This document shows positions 1 to 11,000 of a DNA stretch of 64,000 nucleotides, piece by piece. The position numbers were made by a program, and so were the translations under genes. The stretch comes from Manduca sexta (taxonomy: Eukaryota > Arthropoda > Insecta > Lepidoptera > Sphingidae). Location of the stretch: positions 13,299,170 through 13,363,169 of the forward strand of contig NC_051134.1 of the NCBI RefSeq assembly GCF_014839805.1. The letters run 5' to 3'. The notes beneath the pieces were generated by a model. The model was not told the origin of the DNA. It saw only the letters and a list, made by a program, of their open reading frames with translations, and searched no databases. Within the stretch, counting starts at the first letter, position 1. Each line of letters starts with the position of its first letter.

Positions 1-1597
1 AAAATAATGACGATTGTCTTGCACGTGTTTTATTCTAATTTAGCACAAAATATTCTAAAATTTTAGACTAGGGACATCCAAGTCGCAAATTTGCTGATAG
101 GTCTAATGACAGATTATATTTGCTTTGGGTAGTAGGTCTAGTGTGCTAATACTATGCCGGTCAATACTGTTTCTAACAAAATTTGCCCAAAACTGATCTC
201 CCAGAACAGGATGGCGTCGCACGTGGATAAAAAGGGTATATACAAAAGAAAGAAAAGAGGTTTATTGTCACATCTGGTGAATGCAATACATAATAATACA
301 AATGCAGCGCTACACGCCTGCGATGTGACAATTAGGTGGCCTGCTCAGTGCATATATACTATATCATGACATAGTGCACAATATTATAAAACTTATGATT
401 CATTGTTATCACAATACATTATTGTACAAATCATTCGTAACAAGCAAAAAATTACAAGAGTAATACGATAAGTCACGACGCTATCTCGTAAGTGATGACG
501 CATTATCACAATTTTTGTACCAATGCAATGAATAATAACCGATAATTATCTGAGTTATTTATTGTCTAGAATTAACATAAGTAATTAGACACGATTCGCG
601 ACCTTGGTATTTCAATCGATATCAAATTAAAATTTGATATATATTACACATTACTTCGAAGGCATTTAAAATTGTTGAGTTTGTTATTCACAATTGTAAA
701 GATTAGAAACAAAGGTAATACAGCGCTTTCGTGCATCCTATCTTAGAATTTTATACCATTATTTTTATAATATTCGTGTAGCCTTTATTGGAGATATTTA
801 AATAGTAAACTAAAAAATAATGATTTAAATAACTTCACGCCTTTACCCTGTTTGGTAAGGCAGGAACATACTAGTGCACACAAAAATCGCCTAGATCATC
901 TCGGTCCAATATACATCCCTACGATGTGAGAAAGGTCGATTTTGTCATCACCATACAAATAACAAATAATTCCACGCCACTGTAGTGTTCAAATCATAAC
1001 TCAATATTTTTTGGTTTTCCATTAAGACGTCGAAAAGAAGATGACAGCAAGAGTACATTTGTTCTAATGACATAGTCGTGAAATAACGACCAAGCTCCTT
1101 AAATAAAGATTAAAAAAAAAAAAAAAAAAAAAACAATCAACGAGAGAATCCTAGATTACCAAATTTTTAGATTAGAATTAGAAAAACCCAAACTACTTAT
1201 CGCCACAAAAAAAAAAAAATGTTTACTGTTGCCAATTGACAACAGTTGATAAACTATCATTTAGGCTATTAGAAAGAATCTGATAAAGTATAATTTACCG
1301 CCTGATTCGAGACAAAAAAATTAACAAAATATAAACTCAATGGATAGTTTTGAGTCCTATGAAATTTAAGAAGCGAATTTTTTTTAAATACGTTTACGTT
1401 AGATCTAAGAAAACAAAGCTTGAAATATTAAATTGAATTAAACCGCAATATTTCTATACAAATGCGACTTGCCGCAAGTCCTGCAAGTTTCGAAATTGCC
1501 AGAAGTCAATGCCGTGATTGTTTATACGGTAAAAACTTTTCGCGAAAGTCGACTTTTGCAAGTTTTCTCGCTAATCTAAGCGATTAGTTATAGGTTT
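1..1597. other. Dis3 intron 10 (partial), no gene seen
   Basis: AT-rich intronic DNA on the 3' side of Dis3 exon 10. A poly-A run lies near 1110-1131. No exon resembling the rest of RNB or S1 was recognised on the minus strand, and the short plus-strand ORF at 154-369 resembles nothing known to me. Confidence 0.6.
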
Positions 1598-1850
1598 ATT
1601 TGTTTCAGTAATTAAACAGTTGACAGTAAAGAATTTACTTAGTGTTAGTTCTCGCAGTTGAAAGAAAAACGTAAAAATAATTAATATGCATGGATATTTC
1701 GGCCTTTAAAATTTCGTCGTATTAAATTTTAAAGGCCGAAATATCCATGCATTATTTTTACGTTTTTCTTTCAACTGCGAGAACTAATCACTAACTAGAC
1801 GTGAATTTAAATTCTTTACTTGTCAATACTTGTTTAGTTACCCAGATTAA
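1598..1850. repeat. Imperfect palindrome / fold-back hairpin in Dis3 intron
   Basis: Arms 1640-1713 and 1722-1791 are inverted copies, identical apart from a 5-base indel and a few outer bases, with a loop of about 8 bases. Weaker complementarity extends to about 1598 and 1850 (shared AAACA and GTAAAGAATTT blocks). This looks like a small MITE or fold-back element; no target duplication was identified. Confidence 0.85.
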
Positions 1851-1920
1851 AGGTGAAACAAAATGTATGAAAATGGACCTTAAGCTATAACCTTAAGATT
1901 GATTTATGAATCACACTCAC

Positions 1921-2091
1921 CTGGAACCTGATCTCAGGCGAGGCGAGGAGCAGGGCGCCCTGGTCGAGTCGCTTGCGCTTGAGTTGCTTGGCGAGTGCGC
2001 TGAGCGTGCGCAGGGACGTTGCCACCGCGTCCGCGCGGGACGAGTCGTCGATCGCGAGCTGCGCCTCCTCGTACGTCATCGCCGCAGCTGA
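1921..2091 (-). CDS. Dis3: Dis3 coding exon 10 (RNB), last in window
   Basis: The exon encodes [16 protein letters not shown] then [20 protein letters not shown] and [13 protein letters not shown], followed by a GTGAGT donor. It is phase 0 at both ends (57 codons). The remaining RNB and S1 coding exons must lie beyond base 1; none is recognisable in 1-1920. Confidence 0.95.
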
Positions 2092-5000
2092 CTGGACACG
2101 TTAGCATATAACTATTTCTTTACTTTGTAGTTAGACATTGAAATAAAAAAAAGTAGTAGAGGAGGCCCGTGCTCAGCAGTGGGCAAGTATATAATACAGG
2201 GCTGATATTATTTTTTATATATTATTATTGAAATAAAACCAATCTTGATGATTTTACCATATTTTTTTTTATTTCTAGTCACGAGGATGTGAAGGTTTCT
2301 AATCCTTCGTGCAATCACTCCATGACCGCTTTATTAATACCTCGCTTTAATTTTTTTATATTAAAACTTAACATTTTTCTTTCTATAAAGGGCATATGGA
2401 TAATTTCCAACATCTCTCTATCTACGTATTTAATTAATTTCTTCGTGGGTTTAAGAGATTAAACTGGTCGACTATATAGTTCAGGGTACTACAATGCGAG
2501 CCACTGTTGATCCCGTCATACAGAAGTTACAATACACGAGTATGAGGGCGGGATAGTTTAGACTATTGTTTATTTGAATATGAACAAAAGCTTAATTTCA
2601 CATGTTCTTAAATTTCACAAGTTCATCCCTTTGGCTTATATTTTAAAAATATGTAGAGTAATGCAAGATAAAATACACATAGTACTATTAAAACAAATAT
2701 TTAAAGCTTATTTAGAATCCTAATAATCCGATATCAATCTATGTCGATGACGTTAAAACGGTTTAAAACATCGATAATATAGATATAAGGAACAGCCTTG
2801 GACAGAATAGAAATTATCGCGTCCTTACATAATGATTTTCCGAAACCGGAATACAATCAGTTATGCTTACCGAGGTCAGTGCTAAACCGATAAGTTTTAT
2901 CTAAACATCATTTGCGAGTGATAATGCCAAAAATGTTAAGACCGCATACGAAATATAAGTATTGAGTTTTATTTTGCAAATTGATCATAGGTTTATCGTT
3001 CATTTTTTTTTATTTTATTTCTTTGAATGACGAGACGAGCTTGCCGTTCGCCTGATGGTAAGCGATACGACCGCCCATAAACAGTAGAAACACTATCCAA
3101 CGCTTTGAATTATAAAGTATTGTTCGGTATTCCACCGCACTCGCCATCCTGAGACATCAGATGTTAAGTCTCATTATGTCCAGTAGTTACACTGGCTACA
3201 ATGTCCTTCAAACCGGAACACAACAATGATTACCCACAAATACCCGCAATCACAAAAAAAAACTTCAATGCGTATTATTTTTCATTTGAGTCATTTTTAC
3301 TTTTTAGCACAAGCCATGCTATTTGGCTTTGTAATTATTTTCATGAATATCGAAGTACATAAAATAATAGTTAGGCTTACCTTTATGACGCTCTTGTGAA
3401 ACCTCGTGGCCAAAATATTAGCATTTTCATCAATCTCCCACACGCAGGAGAAAGCAAGTCTCTCTTCACCGCCGCGCAACGAGCACAAGTTCGAACTCAA
3501 CAGATCTAACGAACACACAAAAAAAAAAACATTTTACCGACTTAAAAAAAAGGAGGAAGTTCTCAATTCGACGTGTATTTTTTTAATGTTTGTTACTTAA
3601 TGGCAATGGTCATTTATAAACCGATTTGTATTTTTTTTTATTTTACACAAAATTGTACAATAATTTACGAACAAATATATTTATCAATATTGAGTGGTGG
3701 ACAGTTTGAAAATGGAAATGAAAAGAAATATACGAATCAAATAATAAATTGCATTTAGAAAAAAATAATAAAATGTAGTCATTACTTAACTTCTTTTTGT
3801 AACTATTCATTGTCAATCATTGCCAGACACGTGATCGAATACAACGCGAAAACAATTTATTTATCACTACAATATTTGTTGCTAACCGCACGTCAGCTAT
3901 GTTTTATTTATATGGATTATATTAAAAAAAATGAATGATGCTATTCTGTATGGTTTTGCAGGTCAATTATGTAATTAGTAACATTGTATTGTAGTATCCA
4001 TTAAAAACTTTACGAAATTTAAACTTAAAGTCCTAGATGATTCCATGTATCAGCCTAAAAACTAGAATTTTATTTGATAGGACTATAGGCGAAATGTGGG
4101 TGCACTCGTTGCGCCTCTGCCCACCCCTTCGGCAAAAACGCAACAATGTGCCTGAGAGAGTGTGTGCTCGTGTACATGTGTGGGTGTGTGCGTAAGTGCG
4201 TGTGTACGAGCGCTGGCGCACGTGTGTCTGTATGTGTAATAAATTGATATAAAAAAATGATGTTGATATTGTACCTGGAACCATATCGATCCTTCGATCC
4301 ACCAGGTACACGGTGGTGGACCTGGCCGCGGCCTCCTTGTCGAGCGGCGTGTCGGGGCGCACGAAGTACGTGACGTCCGCGATGTGCACGCCCACCTCGA
4401 ACCGCTTGAGCCCGTCGCGCGTCGCGCCCGCCAGCGCGCGCGCGTGCAGCGCGTCGTCGATGTCCGTGCAGCCGGGCGGGTCCACGGAACACACGACGAT
4501 CGAACGGAGATCTACTCGTTTTTTTATTTCCTAGAATAAAACAGTGTATTAATTGCCCTGTAAAGGCGGACAGGACGTAATCATGGAACAAAGCTCAGCG
4601 AAATGAGAAGGCACTGCCTCTGCACACTTCGCACTTAACATAACACTTCAATGGTAAAAGCATTATGATAAAACAAGTAAGATATGTTCTTAAAAATCAA
4701 AAATATTTTTTACACCTAAATAAAGACATGCCATGGTACCGAAAAAATTATGTACTCTTAAACTTCCCAAAAAATAAAGAGAAAAAATTGTCATTACTTA
4801 ATTTATTTTTAAACTATTCATTGTCAATCATTGCCAGACACATTATTGTATAGAACGCGAAAATTTTTTTGGCGCTTCAATTCTTATTGCCAACCGCATC
4901 ACGGCTATATTTTTTATGGTCATATTTAAAAAAAAAATATGACAAACTATTGTATTGTCTTATTAGTTCTAAAGGTCAATAACATTATATTAGACGCGTT

Positions 5001-8000
5001 TTACCTGAAAATAAAACGCATATTAAACTACTTACCCTTATTAGAACCTTATATAATGAGATAGGCACTTCCGATTTCCGTTGTATTTTACCTCCTTCTC
5101 TTCCTTGTATTGCTGTCTCTTTCGCACCCCTCCTACCACCAGGCGTGGTGGGGGGCGCTGCGAACCTTATGGTTGCAGCGGCCATGATCATCATTGCGTC
5201 GAATTATACCAGGCAGAGATAAAAAGTAAGGTTCTAATAAGGGTAAGTAGTTTAATATGCGTTTTATTTTCAGGTAAAACGCGTCTATTAAACAACTTGA
5301 CCGTTATTAGAACCTTATATAATGAGACCTGTTTGTTATCGCCTGGTGGAAGAGCCAATGTGATTAAAGAAATATGTATAGATTAACATAAAATAATATA
5401 TAGAAATGGTAATAAAAAAGGGTGCGAAAAACAATATTTACCACTACATATTGAACATGTTTAATATAAAATATAATTAATTAGATGATTTACTACCTCA
5501 CCCATTATACAGGATTAAACAAGGTAGTAACAGACGACTTATTACTATTTACAATAATCTCACGACGATAGAAATTTTGAAACGTATTAACAGATTTCCA
5601 ATTCCCCCTGGCCAGAATTTCATCAAGAGGGACATTGTCAACAAAGTTTCTAGATGCAACGGCGGATCGCATGCTACCTGGGGATTCAGTTATTCCGGCC
5701 TCTCTTATGAGAGATTTGATCCACCCGGCAATCACAGTGCGAGATGCTGGTTTTGGCGAGCCCCGTAAAGTTGTAAATAAATTGGAAGAGTTACATTTGC
5801 TACGTCGTTCCATTAATATAGCCATAGTTTTCTTAATCCAAAAAACAGGGTCCAAATTTTGATTGTCGGAATTCACTAAAATTTCCAACCTGATTGTCTA
5901 TATTCACGGCAGTCTGTTTTAGACCCGAAAAGGGGCCAAAAGATAATAGAATCATCCTTAATAATACAATGGGCATCACTTATATCTAACAATGTCAAAT
6001 CGTGAATTCTACGACCTGAACATAATATTAACAATGTTGCTGTATGCCGAACAGTCTGAAAAATATTGTCACTGTTAATTAAATAATTGACCAAGTAATC
6101 AGCGAGTATATTTATGTCCCAGATAGGAGGCTTCGTTGCCTTAAGGTTTTTCAGAGATATAGATTTTAAAATATGTTTAACCAGAACATCTCGACCCAAT
6201 TTACCTGATAAGTCAGTATTACATAATGTGGATACTACGGATTTATGAAAAAGGATAGTATTGTATGAAAATTTATAATGAAGGTGCAAATCTGCTAAGA
6301 ATTGAGCTAATTGTGCTCCGCTGGGCCGTACCGAGTTTATCTGGTGACGGTTAGTCCACATTAACCAACGGTTCCAGGCAACCTTATATGATTTCCAAGA
6401 GGAAGGTCGCCAAGAAGATTTAAGTAACTATATTTGATTAGGATTCCATGAATTTATAGACTCAGACCACCCCACATTTCCACACTTCCAGAACCATGTC
6501 CTGTACTTTGGGAGGTGGTAACCCGCTCCTCGTGTCGACTAGGAACTGTTTCAGGTTCGAGTCTACTACTCGAGCAGTTTTGGATGCGAACAGGTCGATC
6601 ACCGGAATTCCCATTTTTGTAAAGATCATTTCTGTGCATCTCGGGAGTAAGTGCCATTCCGGAGGCTCTCGGAGTCTCGACAGGCAATCTGCGTGATTGT
6701 TGTATTTCCCGGGAATATAATAAATTCGGTACTGAATTTGGTATTTGTCCAGGACACACAGAATCTGATTGGTTAGATTTGTTAGCGATTGTGATTTGGT
6801 CCCGCCTTCGTTTCGGAGATAAGCGATCGCGGAACGATTGTCCGATTGGATCAAAACGGAACTGTGATTCATGCTCGGTGCGTGAATTTCCAGGACTTTT
6901 AAAATGGTTAGCAACTCCTTCATGTTGCAATGTAGGGACTCTTCCGCTTTGTTCCAATTTCCCGACATAAAATGGTTGTCGAGTTGTGCTCCCCATGCTA
7001 GATCCGAGGCATCGGTAGTCAGGAAATGTGTAGGTGGTGGTATATGTACCAGTGTTGAAAGATGGCAATTTTGTAACCACCAATGCATTTCCTTTATGAC
7101 CCTCGAGGGGAGATGGTACCTGGTTGAGTCTACAAACTCTGGTAGTTTGTTTAAATGACAAAGAGTCGCTCGATGATTGAGTCTGCCCCGTGGTACCACA
7201 AAACTGGCAAAATTTAACAGACCTACTAAGCTCTGGAGTTCCTTTCGAGTGGCGTCGCCGTTTTTTATGAACTGAGAGACTCTGTCTACAATGGTAGCAG
7301 ACTTTTCTGCTGGCAAGACTTTGCAATTTGTCCAAGGATCCCAAACAATGCCTAGAAAGGATATGTTTTGACTCGGGACAAGAACAGACTTCTCGAAATT
7401 TACTCTGAATCCCAGTGACTGAAGGGTATCCAACAACATGTTTACATGCTTCCTTAAAATTTTCCGGTTTTGATGTGCAATGAGGAAATCGTCCAGATAA
7501 ACAATTATCCTTGCACCTTTTTCTCGAAGAATTTGCGCTATCCAGTTCGAGAGGCACGCGAAGACTTTTGGTGCTGTGCTGAGACCGAAGGGTAGGCAAG
7601 TCATATCTAAAGGTTCGTTCTTGTTAATGAGACGTAGAAACCGTCTGTGTGATGGAGCTATCGGCAGATTGAAATATGCTTGTGACAAGTCTACTTTGCA
7701 CATCCAATCCCGGGGTTGGAGGAAATCTGGGACTCGGTACATATTTATTAAGCGGAACCTGTTCGTTACCACAAATTAATTTAGTAGCCTGAGGTTGAAC
7801 ACAGGACGAAGGGTCCCATCGCTCTTCGGAACCAGGAATAGAGATGATACAAAGCTTGGAGAGGGAGCCACCGTCTTTAGAACGCCTTGCAGTTTCATTT
7901 GTTGAATAACTGCAGACATTTCCATTGATTCTAATGTGCGACAATGATGGTTTTTTAAAACTGGCATTCTCATAGGTGGTTTTTGTAAGAACGGTATTCG

Positions 8001-11000
8001 ATACCCTTTTATTATTTTTAGAATGAAATCTGGAGCTCCCATCGATTTCCAATGACTGGTGTAGCGCTAGTTGTCCCGCTTGAAACTGCGGTGAGTCATT
8101 GTCTCCGTCTTTTATTGCCCTTGTTGTAAGAGGGTGAAAACGAGCGTTTTTGGCCTCTTTCATTCGAGTGCCCTGGTTTCGAACCGCGAGTTCGAAATGA
8201 ACCAGACCTGTTATTAGGGTTATAAGTATGCCCTTGATTATAGTTATTGCGCCCTCTCGTAGAGTAATGGCTTTGGTGTCCACCCTGCGAGGGTTGGTTA
8301 TGGTGATACTGTATGTGAGCAGCAGGAGCTGGATTACAACAGTAACCAGAAGCACCACGCGATGGTGCGTAATAACAGGCTTGCCCCTGCGAGGGGTGCC
8401 GTGCAGAGTTATCAAGTTTAGCTCTAGAAGCATGTCTCATATTAGACAATTTTAGTGGCCAGAAAACTTTCCTTACTCCACCGGCTTTTTCTAAAATGGC
8501 AGTAAATGACTCGGAGTTAAAAATATGAGTATTGGACGGCGGTATTTTATTTAAAGCCGCTTTTGTCAAAGGATCTCTGGCATATTTAAGGATACCATCC
8601 CTTCTCATCTCTATAGTCTCTGCTCTGTGACCGCAAGCTAATTGTAGCAGGTCAGTAGAGACTTTATGAAAATCGCCTTTTAAAAATAGCTCCTCAATTT
8701 TATCATTAAGATGCAACAGTGATGCATCAGATGTCTTAGCCCATACTAATAAACTACGTAGGGTATTAAGAAAAACCTCTTTTTGTTTGAGGATACAAAA
8801 GGTAAAAGCAGCATAGGATTTATCAGAGTAACCCAGGTGGCGTGTATTGTCATACGCCAACACCTCCTCGTTTGTTCCTAACTCTGTAAATCCAGGTGAA
8901 TGATTATACAGTTTTTGGGTGTCTGCATATCGTATATCCGACCACGTGCTATTACCAAATCGTTGAATCTCATCTAAAATTTTTAAATACTCTTGTGGAG
9001 TTTGCGGCATAGCGGGTTCTTTTAATTTAGTCTCGATACAATATGACAGATCGGGTATCACTACAGAATCAGATCTAGAAGACGGTAACGCCTGCGAGGC
9101 AGGGGCATAACACTCATCGTAAAGATCCCGACTAACGTCTGAAATATACTCATTGTTGTCCAAGTTGTTTCTATCATCATGGCTAATTATATTTTTTCTT
9201 AATTCACTCATTTCTCTGGATAATTTTTCTAAAAGGCGACGATCATGTTTTTGTCTTTTAGAATGACGACGACTTGATCGCTTTTTCTTTGAATCCCGCT
9301 GGGATTGTGAAGAGGACGAAGAAGACGAACTTGAACTAGTACTGCTGCTACTACTTGATCGCTGATTAACGACACGATATTTAACGCTAGAAGTACTAGC
9401 CATCGCTGCTTCGTTTGACTTAACAACGTCGTTATTGGTATTCATATTACTACCCTAAACAAAAAGATATTCAATTTTGCTAAAGAAAAACCGTTGAGAA
9501 TTTTTGAATCGTAAGGTAGAAATACACAATATCGAACGTTAAAACACAAGGAGTTATTAAAATTAATATATATATATATATATACGGAACGGTAACACCG
9601 TTATAGAAATTATGAAATTTGTCTTGTGCAACTTACGTGCTGTAGTTTCGAGGTATATTTCACAATTCTTCTCACTTTATAACACCTATTATTTTGTAAT
9701 GAAAGATTGAAATATCTTGTAGCACTTTTTTAAAAGCACAAGTTAACACAACGGAAATTTTCAAGCCAATGATGATCATGGCCGCTGCAACCATAAGGTT
9801 CGCAGCGCCCCCCACCACGCCTGGTGGTAGGAGGGGTGCGAAAGAGACAGCAATACAAGGAAGAGAAGGAGGTAAAATACAACGGAAATCGGAAGTGCCT
9901 ATCTCATTATATAAGGTTCTAATAACGGTCAAGTTGTTTAATGTAATATTAAACGACCTTCACAAAACATTTTATTTAATGTCTTAGATGAATCCAGAAA
10001 TATAATAGGATTTTTATTGTATGTATGTAAAAATTTGCAAAGATGTTCGTATAGTCAGAGAGGCCTTAGACCGTTTACGGCGGCAATTCCGTGTTTTTTC
10101 AATGGAATCCGTGCTCTATTGGATCGACATCTTAGAGGCGGATGTGACTAAATATGAGATTTTTTGACTCTTTTTCTTAAAAAAGCTATAAATATACCTA
10201 GTCTTGCCATAAATATTGTAATAAAGAAAAAAGAAAATTGTTAACTGCAAATAACATTTATTACTTTTACAGTGTGTCAGTTTAATACATAAATATAAAA
10301 CAATTAAAAATATAAAAAGCTTATTCGAAGTGGTCTCCATTGGCTGCAATACAGTCCTTTAAACGATGAGGCCAGTTATCAATAGAAGCACGCACTCTTT
10401 CCATGGGAAAATTCTTCACTGCCAATCGTATAGATTGTTTTAGGGACTCAAATTATCATGGCGTTTAGAGCAAGCTGTACTCTCTAAAACTGACCACAAA
10501 TCATAATCCAGCGGATTAAGATCGGGACTAGACGACGGCCAGTCTTCAGCTCTGATGAAGTCCGAAACGTTCGATTCCAACCAAGACTGCGTGGACCGAG
10601 CTTTATGACCCGGCGCCGAGTCTTGCTGGAAGGACCATACTTGGTTATTGAACATGGTGATGTTAAGGGGCTTAACTACCTTCTCAAGAATGGTATCTTG
10701 ATACACTTGTGCCGATGTTTTGATACCTTTTCACAAAAATATGGCTCAGTCACTCCTTCATAGCTAACACCCCACCAAACCATCACTGAAGTCGGATAAT
10801 GTCCACGTTGCACTCTGTCGACTAATTGGGAAGCTTCCTTAGAGCTTTGAGCATAAATACGGTCATTTTGTTTGTTAAAATGTTGCTCAATTGTAAAAAT
10901 TTTCTCATCCGTAAACAAAATTTTTCTGTGACCTCCCTTTGCGTACCGCTTCAGTAGTTGTTTCGATTTTACCACCCTATTCTTCTTTAAATTATCAGTT

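Larger units (their letters stand above)
4992..9942 (-). mobile_element. DIRS-type tyrosine-recombinase retrotransposon
   Basis: The element is about 4.95 kb and reads on the minus strand: Gag, then RT/RNase H, then tyrosine recombinase. The termini at 5038-5196 and 9767-9925 are perfect 159-base inverted repeats with unique outer extensions. An internal region at 5228-5326 is the exact reverse complement of the left end (60 of 60, 4991-5050) fused to that of the right end (40 of 40, 9903-9942). This is the circle-junction template expected of DIRS elements. There is no target-site duplication, as expected for recombinase integration. It lies in Dis3 intron 7, in the sense orientation of Dis3. 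One stop codon (RT) and one frameshift (YR) suggest this copy is not autonomous. Confidence 0.95.

Noticed and set aside
154..369. 71-codon plus-strand ORF
   Set aside because: No recognisable domain, no splice or promoter support, inside a Dis3 intron.
4033..4591. Two longer minus-strand ORFs around Dis3 exon 8
   Set aside because: Only the exon part (4275-4530) is Dis3; the extensions read into intron and SINE-tail sequence, and one is in the wrong frame.
6454..7599. 381-codon minus-strand ORF overlapping the DIRS RT
   Set aside because: It is an out-of-frame shadow of the RT/RNase H frame, which carries all the recognisable motifs.
7624..8433. 269-codon minus-strand ORF spanning the Gag/RT junction
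   Set aside because: Low-complexity content without motifs, overlapping two real ORFs in other frames; a shadow.
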